Positions 16,605 through 25,800 of a stretch of 64,000 bases of DNA are shown piece by piece. The position numbers were made by a program, and so were the translations under genes. The notes under the pieces were generated by a model that did no database searches, had not been told where the DNA came from, and saw only the letters and a program-made list of their open reading frames with translations. Within the stretch, counting starts at the first letter, position 1, and the number at the start of each line of letters is the position of its first letter. Source of the stretch: Brevinema_A sp051647245 (lineage in GTDB: Bacteria > Spirochaetota > Brevinematia > Brevinematales > Brevinemataceae); the NCBI GenBank assembly GCA_051647245.1, contig JBOFDS010000008.1, positions 62,001-126,000 of the forward strand. Reading direction: 5' to 3'.

Positions 16605-18299
16605 ATGAGAATTCTTTTTTTCTTGCTCTTCTTAGGCAGTACTCTCTTCGCTCAAAGCGATGAATTCTTCCCAGAAGAACAACTAAAACCAGGTATGAAA
16701 GGCTACGCTCTTACAGTAATGGAAGGGCTTGAGCCTGTTAAAATTGATCTTGAAGTCGTTGCTTATATGCCTAACAAGCTCACAAAAGGAGCTATGATCT
16801 TGATGAAATTGACTGATGAAAAGACAAAACTCACTTTTGGTGCTGCCGGAATGAGTGGTAGTCCTATCTATGTTGAGGATAAACTTGTTGGTGCTCTTGC
16901 TTATGGTTGGGCATATTCTAAGGAAGCTATTATTGGTGTAGCACCTATTAAGGATATGCTCTCTGATAAATCACGTAGCCGCCATCTTGCCTTCCCAAAC
17001 GCTCAACCTATCAAAACAATGTGGTCGCTTGAAGGGCTTACAGACCCTACTCTACTCCAAGATCTTGAAAATCTTTCTGCGGATAAACAATACCCTGGTG
17101 TTGAAGAATTTACCGTAGCTCCATCGTCACGGATTAGTGGTGTTGCTCCTTTGAAGGGCGGTGATGCTGTGGCTGTCAAGCTTGTCGATGGTGATATTTC
17201 TTTAGCAGCGATTGGTACGGTTACCTATGTCAATGGTGAAGATGTTTATATTTTTGGGCACCCTTTCGAAAGCGAAGGCCCCTTGAATCTTCCACTCTCA
17301 CGTGCGCGTATTCATCATGTTCTTGCCAATAATCAAAATTCTTTCAAAATGGGATCAGCCTTACCAGAAAATATCGGTGCGACAATGTTTGATGGGATGT
17401 CTGCAGTTTATGGCCGTTTTGATAGAAAGGCTCACATGACTCCTGTACAAATCAATGTTCGTGGATCTTCCTATACAAATAGTTATAATATGAGCATTGC
17501 TCGTTCAAAAAAATATCTGCCTATATTACTTGGTCGTGTTGTGGGATCTGTTCTTGATAGGGAGTTGGGAAAAAATATTGAGAAACAAATCAATATGTCT
17601 TGGAATTTATCTTTCACAAACAATCTCTCTATCTCGAATTCTACTACATGGGTGAAAGGTACCTTATTTGCTCCCACCAGTATTCAAGACTATTGGATTA
17701 ATTATATCAATCTACTTTGGGACAACCCTTTAGTTCACTTAACCCCTGAAAAAGTAACCATCAATCTCGATGTTAGCGAAAAAGCTTATAATTTTTATCA
17801 ATTGTATAGTGCCAATCCTCTACGCAAAAGCTACCTTGCCAATGAAAAAGTAGATATCCGTGTAAGTGTGGCTCCATTTTTAGGAGATATGTTCCAAACA
17901 AATATCTCCCTTCAACTACCTAAAAACCTGCAAGCAGGTACATATTCTATCTTAATTGGCAGTGCCCTTGACCTAGAAATGCAAATGTACCAACACTTTC
18001 CTTACGCATTTAGTATTAAAACAAAAACCCAATTAATTAGAGAATTAAAGAGACCTTACGACACAAAAAATATCAAAGCAATCCTGATAGATGCGAATCC
18101 TGCTGCAATGTCAGCAAATCATGCACTCCCAAAACTCCCCGTCTCAAAGATATCTTTATTTAAAAATAGAATGTCAGATGATGCACCTATCATTCTCCCC
18201 TCAATCACAAGTAATATGATAGCTCTTGATGAGCCATTTCTTGGAGTGGCAAGCGTACTCATCAATGTTGTAACAGCCGATCCTATAAGCAGTCAATAA
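16605..18299 (+). CDS. Exported SpoIVB peptidase (S55)-like protein
   Basis: A 564-residue protein with a signal peptide (MRILFFLLFLGSTLFAQ). It contains a KPGMKGYALTVMEGLEP start, GAAGMSGSPIYVEDKLVGALAYGW (the GMSGSP serine motif of the S55 family) near residues 84-107, GVAPIKDML, and later GEDVYIFGHPF near 222. In B. subtilis SpoIVB the catalytic His precedes the Ser; here the Ser motif comes first, as I recall from S55-domain proteins of other phyla, so peptidase activity is not assured. The C-terminal 200 residues are beta-rich (extracellular Ig-like or fibronectin-like possible). It lies directly downstream of the barrel gene, suggesting envelope function, and is followed by a strong terminator. 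Confidence 0.75.
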   Translation: MRILFFLLFLGSTLFAQSDEFFPEEQLKPGMKGYALTVMEGLEPVKIDLEVVAYMPNKLTKGAMILMKLTDEKTKLTFGAAGMSGSPIYVEDKLVGALAYGWAYSKEAIIGVAPIKDMLSDKSRSRHLAFPNAQPIKTMWSLEGLTDPTLLQDLENLSADKQYPGVEEFTVAPSSRISGVAPLKGGDAVAVKLVDGDISLAAIGTVTYVNGEDVYIFGHPFESEGPLNLPLSRARIHHVLANNQNSFKMGSALPENIGATMFDGMSAVYGRFDRKAHMTPVQINVRGSSYTNSYNMSIARSKKYLPILLGRVVGSVLDRELGKNIEKQINMSWNLSFTNNLSISNSTTWVKGTLFAPTSIQDYWINYINLLWDNPLVHLTPEKVTINLDVSEKAYNFYQLYSANPLRKSYLANEKVDIRVSVAPFLGDMFQTNISLQLPKNLQAGTYSILIGSALDLEMQMYQHFPYAFSIKTKTQLIRELKRPYDTKNIKAILIDANPAAMSANHALPKLPVSKISLFKNRMSDDAPIILPSITSNMIALDEPFLGVASVLINVVTADPISSQ

Positions 18300-18301
18300 T
18301 C

Positions 18302-18335
18302 AAAAAAACGATCCTTAATAGGATCGTTTTTTATT
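18302..18335. terminator. Bidirectional intrinsic terminator
   Basis: AAAAACGATCCT / AGGATCGTTTTT with a 4-base loop, A-run on the left and T-run on the right, between convergent genes. Confidence 0.93.
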
Positions 18336-18343
18336 GAGAGTAG

Positions 18344-18778
18344 TTATATCGTAAGAGAAATCTGAAGATATCGGATTCCTTGTCCATGAAAAGAAATCAA
18401 AAATCGATGTGCCTCTTCAGGATATACCACCAAAATCGAGTCTTTTTCGAGTTTGACACGATTTTCTTTTTGGCCTTCATAAAAGATTGTCTTTTTCTCA
18501 GAGGATTTCTTTTTCATCGTGTCAATGTCTGCCGACTCGAGAAAAAATTCACCGGAAAGAATAATATAGAGTTGCACAGCGTTCCTGTAAGATCTCCAGC
18601 GTGCTGAATCATCATTAATTTCATTGATGATACGATATTCAAGACCATTTTCGTTTTTATAGGTACCTACAGGATCTTTGAGAAGTTGACTCCTGTGAGC
18701 AAAGTAAAAAATAAATGCAGCCTCGATATTACTTGGATAATCGTCTACAATAAGTCGGTGAGATTTGGTGATAATCAT
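18344..18778 (-). CDS. YhcH/YjgK/YiaL-like cupin protein
   Basis: A 144-residue protein whose pattern fits the YhcH/YjgK/YiaL family of single-domain beta-sandwich (cupin-like) proteins linked to sugar-acid or sialic-acid metabolism: an N-terminal helical part, a central NAVQLYIILSGEFFLE (cf. QYIDIQLLLSGEE) and the late VVYPEEAHRFLI (cf. FPGEPHKP) with a possible metal-binding His. The usual His of the HEQY segment appears to be replaced, so the metal site may be incomplete. It starts 3 bp after the uvrB stop on the same strand, so it is almost certainly cotranscribed with uvrB, an unusual partner. Function not established. Confidence 0.6.
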   Translation of the reverse strand: MIITKSHRLIVDDYPSNIEAAFIFYFAHRSQLLKDPVGTYKNENGLEYRIINEINDDSARWRSYRNAVQLYIILSGEFFLESADIDTMKKKSSEKKTIFYEGQKENRVKLEKDSILVVYPEEAHRFLISFHGQGIRYLQISLTI

Positions 18779-18781
18779 AAA

Positions 18782-20776
18782 TTATGAGTCCTTAGCCTGT
18801 AGTTTCAAAATTTCATCACGGCAGAGAGCCGCTTCAGCAAACAATAATTTATCAGCATAAAAACTCATCAATTCTTTGAGTTTAGCGATCTTGTTGTCTG
18901 TTGTTTTTTCGTGTTTTAAAATATATTTGATCTCGGAACGGATATGTTTTTTGGATTCAACCGCATTATACTGTCGTTCGAGAATTTCTTTGATATCTTT
19001 TTTGATCGTTTGAGGGGTGATGCCATGCTCTTTATTGTACGCCTCTTGTATTTTACGACGACGCTTTGTTTCACGGATCGCCTCTTTCATCGCGGGAGTT
19101 TCTTTATCCGCATACATAATCACGCGACCATCGCTGTTACGAGCACTACGTCCAATAATCTGGATCAAAGACTTTGTCGAGCGAAGGAAACCAACCTTAT
19201 CCGCATCCAAAATACATACGAGCGATACTTCTGGAAGGTCAATCCCTTCTCTAAGTAAGTTTATCCCAACCAAAACATCATACTTACCGAGGCGAAGATC
19301 ACGAAGGATCTCTGTACGCTTGATTGTATCGACATCACTATGAATATATGCGACGAGCAAACCCGCCTCAATAAGGTGTTCTGTGAGGTTTTCAGCAGTA
19401 CGCTTGGTTAAGGTAGTTACGATCACACGCTCATTTTTGAGTTTACGTGCTTTGGCTTCTTTAATAATGTTAGGAATTTGTCCCTCTGAAGGACGAATTT
19501 CTACGTTAGGATCAAGCAATCCCGTAGGACGAATAATTTGCTCAACAATTGCCTCTGAACGGTGTAATTCAAAATCGGCAGGTGTAGCAGAAACATAAAG
19601 TACTTTGTCCGCAATTTCAAAAAATTCTTCTGTTTTAAGCGGACGATGATCAACAGCCGACGGCAATCTAAATCCATGTTCTACCAAGGTTTTACGACGG
19701 CTGAGATTACCATTAAACATACTTCCAATCTGTGGTACAGCAATGTGAGACTCATCAATTATCGTCAAATAATCTCCCTTAGGAAAGTAATCCAGCAAAG
19801 TAAAAGGTCTCTCACCAGGCTTTCGAAAAGTCAAATGACGGGAATAATTTTCCATCCCATTACAATATCCCATCGAGATCATCATGTCAATATCATATTT
19901 CACACGTGCCTCAAGTCGAATAGCTTCGTCATTTTTGCCAGCTGCACGTAGCTCCAGGAGCCTATCTTGTAATTCAGCTTCGATATTTTCGATAGCTTCT
20001 TCGATTTTGTTATCTGTTGTGAGAAATAAACCAGCTGGATAAATAATGGTTCTATCAAGATCTGCGATCACATTTCCCGTATGATACTGCAATTGTGTGA
20101 TGGAAACAATCTTAGAATCTTGATCTAATTTGACACGAAGGAGGTCTTTTGAGTAAGAAGCATGAATATCTATACAATTATCATACACTCTAAAGCACGC
20201 TCTTTCCAAGGTGAAGTCTCTTTCTTCATATAAAATACGATTTAGATGAGAAATTACTTTAGGAATGTCTATATACATTCCGATAGTCAATAAGAGAAGT
20301 AACTCTTTATAGTCGTTTGGTGATCCCATACCGTAGATACAAGATACAGATGCAATAACTATCGTATCTTTTCGCTCGAGAAGAGAGGCTACAGCTGATA
20401 TTCTCATTCGATCAAGTTCATCATTAATGCGAGATTCTTTTTCGATATAAACATTTTTCGATGGGAGAAATGCTTCAGGCTGATAATAATTAAAGTTCGA
20501 AACAAAATATTCAACAGCATTATCAGGAAAAAATTCCTTAAATTCACGAAATAACTGAGCTGCCAGTGTTTTATTTGGCGAGAGAATGAGGGTTGGGACT
20601 TGGAGTTTTTGAATAATTCCTGCCATGGTAAAAGTTTTACCGCTACCTGTCACACCAAGTAAGGTTTGATCTTTCATCCCCATCAGATAGTTTTGAGAGA
20701 GATCGTGAATCGCTTTTGGTTGATCCCCTGCAGGATCAAACTTCGAGTATAAAGAAAATGGTTTTTGTATATGCAT
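18782..20776 (-). CDS. uvrB: Excinuclease ABC subunit B
   Basis: A 664-residue UvrB, the damage-verification helicase of nucleotide excision repair. It has Walker A GVTGSGKTFT (41-50), DESHIAVPQIGSM, EHGFRLPSAVDHRPL, VSATPADFEL, EQIIRPTGLLDP, NLLREGIDLPEVSL, QIIGRSARN, and a C-terminal UVR motif (LLFAEAALCRDEILKL) for UvrC contact. The beta-hairpin, normally YYDYYQPEAY, reads NFNYYQPEAF (94-103), so two conserved tyrosines are replaced. The ribosome site is TAGGA. No LexA-type box was recognised upstream. Confidence 0.96.
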   Translation of the reverse strand: MHIQKPFSLYSKFDPAGDQPKAIHDLSQNYLMGMKDQTLLGVTGSGKTFTMAGIIQKLQVPTLILSPNKTLAAQLFREFKEFFPDNAVEYFVSNFNYYQPEAFLPSKNVYIEKESRINDELDRMRISAVASLLERKDTIVIASVSCIYGMGSPNDYKELLLLLTIGMYIDIPKVISHLNRILYEERDFTLERACFRVYDNCIDIHASYSKDLLRVKLDQDSKIVSITQLQYHTGNVIADLDRTIIYPAGLFLTTDNKIEEAIENIEAELQDRLLELRAAGKNDEAIRLEARVKYDIDMMISMGYCNGMENYSRHLTFRKPGERPFTLLDYFPKGDYLTIIDESHIAVPQIGSMFNGNLSRRKTLVEHGFRLPSAVDHRPLKTEEFFEIADKVLYVSATPADFELHRSEAIVEQIIRPTGLLDPNVEIRPSEGQIPNIIKEAKARKLKNERVIVTTLTKRTAENLTEHLIEAGLLVAYIHSDVDTIKRTEILRDLRLGKYDVLVGINLLREGIDLPEVSLVCILDADKVGFLRSTKSLIQIIGRSARNSDGRVIMYADKETPAMKEAIRETKRRRKIQEAYNKEHGITPQTIKKDIKEILERQYNAVESKKHIRSEIKYILKHEKTTDNKIAKLKELMSFYADKLLFAEAALCRDEILKLQAKDS

Positions 20777-20995
20777 GATAGGTAAGTCCTAAGATAGATT
20801 TTGGGCAGTTACGAAATTCTCATTGATTATTTTTTCATAACAATGTACAATAAGATACTTTTTATACGTAAAGGGTTATCATTTTTATAAAAATTACGAT
20901 AAATGAAAATGAGTTATTATATTATATTAAGTTCTCGTTTTTTTTTCAAATTTATTATATAAGACAAGATAAATTAGAGCAGAGGGTATAGGATA

Positions 20996-22801
20996 ATGTC
21001 TACTAAAGCTAAAGGTAAAAGTAAAAACATTTTAAGCAACATCCAGATCAAGATTGTTGGGATTATGGGAGCTACTGCGTTGGTTATTTACTTTGTATAC
21101 ATGATTATTGCAACACAAAGTATCAAAGTCTACAAAATAAGCTCCAGAATTATGTATACTAATGCATTACAAGCTGTAATTGCAGATAAATATTTTCTAT
21201 GGTCAAATCCGTCATTGAAAAATGAGGAAACAATTACACATCTTGAGGAACGCTTCAAGACATTAATTGATCAAGGAATATTATATCGATATATTACTGA
21301 TGCTCGTGCACAAAGTATTGATCCTGATGCTTCTCGAAGATTCAATCTCATTTATCACTTGGCACTTAAAGCTAGTCAGACAGATGATGTCCCTACCTTA
21401 ACTATTATCTACGAGAGTGCCTATCGAGGTGATCGTATTTCAGATTTAGTAAGCATGGTTGAAGAAGTGAACAAGACTGTGATGTCTGATCAAATCATGA
21501 TTATGACCCTAATTATTTCTATGTTGATTGCATTTATCACGCTACAAGTTACAGCAATCCGAATCACCAACATTGCACGTGTTTCAAGAAATCTCCTTAA
21601 AGAAAATGAAATTATTGATATTTCCCAACGTGTCCACTATCAAGCAAGTGATGAAATGGGCTTTATTGCAAGAAACTTAAACTTATTTTTCGAGAAACTT
21701 GAACGAGCTATTTCGGGTGCTAACATTGCGATGCGTAAAGCACTTTATCAATCAACGCAATTATTTAGATCTTCTCAAGGTTGGTTGCAAGAAACTCAAG
21801 AAATGGGACGCTCTATTGATGTTATTTCAGGTCAAATGAATCACCAAATTAACAGTGTCAACCAAGCTGCATCTGCTCTTGAAGAAATGGAAAGAACTTT
21901 AGACATCATTTTCTCAAATATCTCTCGTCAGTCCGCTGCTATGACAGAATCTGCTGCAACTCTTGAAGAGATGGGACGTCAGGTAGAAAGTGTTGCAAAA
22001 ATCTCTGATGATACCGCTTCCTTCGCAACCAAATTGACTGAAATTGCGGATAAAGGATCTCAAGCGGTGGATGCTTCGGTTATTTCTATTAGAGACGTTG
22101 CTGAGTACTCATCACAAATCATTAAACTCTTGAAATTAATTACCGGTATCGCAAAACAAACAAACCTTCTCGCTATGAATGCTTCTATCGAGGCAGCTCA
22201 TGCCGGTGAATCCGGAAGAGGATTTGCTATCGTTGCGGAAGAAATTCGTCGTCTCTCTGAAACAACAAATAAAAACGCAAAAGAAATCGGAACTGTTGTG
22301 GATACAATGGTTGATAAAATTGAAAACTCTGTGGCACAAGCGCAACTTGCTGGTGAAGAATTACAACAAGTCAACATCTATGCTAAAAACGTTGCTGATA
22401 GAACTTCCGAACTTAACAACATGATGCAAGAACAAAATACAGCAACTCATGAAATGTTGTCCGCTATCGAAGGCCTTGTAACTTTGGCTCAAGAAATTAA
22501 ACTCTCTATGGAAGAACAACAGCAAGGTCTCAGAGAATACAGTGGCAGCATGGTAAGGCTAAAAGAAAACTTTGGTGAAACCAAACAAACCCTCGATGAG
22601 CATATGATGAGTGTTCAAAAATTACTCCAAATACTTCGTGATGCTGGTATCAGAATTAACATCGAAAAAGAAAGTATGACTGAAATCTTACAATTCTTAG
22701 ATGGATTCAATTTTGAAGAAAGCAGTAGAGCTAATATTGCTCAGATCGCAAAAGATCAAGAAACATTATTCTTGAAAAAACGCTCTGAAGAAAATATTTA
22801 A
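20996..22801 (+). CDS. Methyl-accepting chemotaxis protein
   Basis: A 601-residue chemoreceptor with TM1 at about 18-39, a periplasmic sensor of about 120 residues, TM2 at about 168-190, a HAMP segment (RITNIARVSRNLLKENEIIDISQRV...DEMGFIARNLN), and a long cytoplasmic coiled coil. The signalling hairpin tip (QTNLLAMNASIEAAHAGESGRGFAIVAEEIRRLSE) is canonical and sits at about 385-420. Ligand unknown. GAGGG lies about 9 bp before the ATG. It is monocistronic, ending in a perfect terminator. A CGATAA element at 20897 resembles part of a sigma-28 -10 box but no -35 at proper spacing was found. Confidence 0.95.
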   Translation: MSTKAKGKSKNILSNIQIKIVGIMGATALVIYFVYMIIATQSIKVYKISSRIMYTNALQAVIADKYFLWSNPSLKNEETITHLEERFKTLIDQGILYRYITDARAQSIDPDASRRFNLIYHLALKASQTDDVPTLTIIYESAYRGDRISDLVSMVEEVNKTVMSDQIMIMTLIISMLIAFITLQVTAIRITNIARVSRNLLKENEIIDISQRVHYQASDEMGFIARNLNLFFEKLERAISGANIAMRKALYQSTQLFRSSQGWLQETQEMGRSIDVISGQMNHQINSVNQAASALEEMERTLDIIFSNISRQSAAMTESAATLEEMGRQVESVAKISDDTASFATKLTEIADKGSQAVDASVISIRDVAEYSSQIIKLLKLITGIAKQTNLLAMNASIEAAHAGESGRGFAIVAEEIRRLSETTNKNAKEIGTVVDTMVDKIENSVAQAQLAGEELQQVNIYAKNVADRTSELNNMMQEQNTATHEMLSAIEGLVTLAQEIKLSMEEQQQGLREYSGSMVRLKENFGETKQTLDEHMMSVQKLLQILRDAGIRINIEKESMTEILQFLDGFNFEESSRANIAQIAKDQETLFLKKRSEENI

Positions 22802-22814
22802 ACAGCAAACTAAT

Positions 22815-22846
22815 AAAACCCCTATAGAATTCTATAGGGGTTTTTG
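22815..22846. terminator. Bidirectional intrinsic terminator
   Basis: AAAACCCCTATAG followed by its exact complement CTATAGGGGTTTT around AATT, flanked by T-run; lies between two convergent genes. Confidence 0.93.
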
Positions 22847-22853
22847 CTTGATA

Positions 22854-25800
22854 TTATTCAACAATAGTGATATTTGTTTGAGGGGTCAAAGAAATGATCG
22901 AAGAATTTTGAATATTTTGAACAATTGTTGGAGGAGCTGTCCAATGTCCTTTCAATTTTGGTTGGAAACGATACCTAATTGTTGTTTCCTGACTCAGTCG
23001 TGTGAAGATATGTAAATTATCTCCTACTGGTGATAGCATCATATTATTAGTGCGTTCAACCAAAATCCCTCCAAATAAAGGATCTATAATTTCTACCCAA
23101 GATTGTGAGACTTTATTTGGTTTGATCTTGAGTACTGCTGTATATGTTTCACCCATTTTTAAGCTTTGATCATCTTTAAGCGCTTCATTTTCTGCATTAA
23201 CAATCGTCTTTGTAACTGTATATGCGTCATCACTGTCAAAAGCCTTCTCAAATAGTTGCTCATAACGAAGTACATAATAGACAGAATCATTAGTTGTTTC
23301 TAGTTTTAAATCAATTTCTGATTTATTTTTTGGAAGATCATAAACAAAAGAGTTCTTTTCACTATTTAATACGGTTTGCTGATTTGCTATTTGAAGTTTT
23401 AAGGTAGTGTTTGGGGATTTAGGGAAATACTTCTCAAACAGTAGATGATTTCTTAAGTTATCCGCATTCAAAGAAACAATTGATTCCCAAGTTTGCATCA
23501 GATTGATATCATTTCCAAAGAATTGTAACAAACTATCCACAGCCTGTGGCGTAATTTTATCAACATTCATCACTAAGGAACGAGAATTAAGTTGTTGCAT
23601 CAATTTAGAAGTCTGCAAGGCAATAGCCCTAGTTGGCAATCCTTGAGACTTCATAGTTTCTAAAAGTAAGACTTGAATCTCAAAAGAATCACCAAGGCTC
23701 TCCAAAGCATTATCAAAAGTTACCTGATCAAGCATTTTTATTGACGAAAGCAACTTCATCGCAAATACTCTATAAAAACTATTCCTCTCCGAAGATTTTG
23801 AAAATTTATTTTGAGCATAAGCTAATATTTTTTGGCTTAATTGTTGATAAAGTGTTGAATTGATCCTGTAGCTATTTTGCTGTGCTGTAATAAGAGCTTC
23901 AAAAGCTTTCAAAGTTAACATAGGATCTTCTGAATTTGTGATCTTTGTATCGACAGGAAATTCATAGATCGCTGTATCTGTACTATAAAGAACTATATTG
24001 TCAAGAGAATTTTGGACATAGTCTTGAAGATCCACAAGATCAAACGTTGTGTATTTCTTAAGGATTTCTTCATTACCAGCCACCACAAGAATCTTATTCA
24101 AAACATGGTGTAGATTCATACTCTGATTCGTAATTGTTTGGTACAAGAGATCAGACATGAGCAAGATTGGTGAAGTCGACATTTGAACAACAAGACGCTG
24201 ATCTATCAAATCAGGATTGTTATCCAAAGGAATCACCATATTTGTTTTACTATTTTCAAGTAATCCTAGAAAACTATGCACCTTCCAAGGACTAAAATTA
24301 ATCACAGGAATCGTTTTAACAAAACCATCTTGATGTTGCTCAGCTATTCCATTCATAAACCAAATCGACGTTTTAGCTTGACCTATCTTACTTTTCATAA
24401 GAATTGGTAAAGAAGAGTTTGGTTTTAGTGTGACATTTGTAGAGATCTGTGAGAAATTATTTGTCATGATCAGGCTACTATGGAGAGGCATTTGTGTTAA
24501 ATTATGCGCATAGACACCCCAAGAAACTTCATCATCCGGCCGTACAAAATCTGGTAAAATAGGTTCTGTAATAAATGGTTTAGAAGTTGAGAATGAGATA
24601 TTTGTTTGCCCAAAAAGTTGATCTTTATCATAAACCATCACGGTTACATCAAATCTTGAAATATTATCAGGCAAGGTAAAAGTAATTTCAGATTTTCTAT
24701 TTCGATAAAGCGGGATTTCGCTTTTATAATAAGGTGTATAGACAATATTGGAGCGTAACTTGATATCACTAGAAGCTAGACTCTCGGCGACAGACGCTTC
24801 AAGATCTGAAAGACTTCTCATCAAAGGAACAGCTCTATGGGATTCAAGTTTATTAGTAAAGTTTTTCAAATCATAGATCAAGGGTGAAGAACTCCACGTT
24901 GTAAAGCCAGCTGGAGATGGTTGATAGAATCGTTGCATCAGATTTGGTAAAGAGTTTCCTGTTAAAGCCGCTCGATCTCGAACAATCACAAGAGCTTGAC
25001 CATCCACTTGTAAAGATCTCAAAAATGCAGAAATATCAAAGGTTACTTCTTCTCTTGGAAGGTAATTGTCTTTGAGATTGTTTACTTGCACTGTGAGCTG
25101 CTTGTTTAGAGGATCAACTGGGAGAGCTAAATGCCCAATAACGACATCGCCAAAAGTATCTTGTTCCGAATCCATGTAATGCATCGGTAAGGATATCAAA
25201 GCTGCTGTAATATTGACGCCAGGCTCATCATCAGAAGTAATAGGAACAAAATGTGATATCACTTTATTCGTAGTTTCTACCACAAAAAATTCACGAAGAG
25301 AATCTTGCTCAACAGTCAACACCAACCGTGATTTAGGGAATGGATTACGAATCTCAATATGAGCCCTCTCCCCTGCTGTATAAGAGGATTTGTTTGCGGT
25401 CATATTGAGTGTGTGTTCATAAGAACCTTTGGTATCAATAACAAAATCAACAGAACTCTTTGTCCAAAAACCAACTTGTTTGGTGGAGATTTGGACTTGG
25501 TAACGCCCCTCTGATTTAGGTGAAAATGTATATTTTGTTTGCCCTAAGGTAAGATTGTCATTGAGAACACGTCTTTTATAAGAATCAATATTAGGAAAAT
25601 AATTTGTTAAGAAAGAAAAAATTCCTAATGAAACAGATTCAAACTTAAAAATTTCAAGCTTTACAGGAAGATTGATTTGTAGTTCTTCAGTAAATGGAGC
25701 AATGGCAATAAAATCAAAAGAAATATCTTCGAGCATGGTAAATTGACGTTGATCCATTTTGATCCCAAGCTGAGTTGGGAAATAAACAGAAAGGTAATCT

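Noticed and set aside
20869..20902. Sigma-28 promoter before the chemotaxis receptor gene
   Set aside because: TAAAGGG and ACGATAA are about 22 bp apart, too far for sigma-28.
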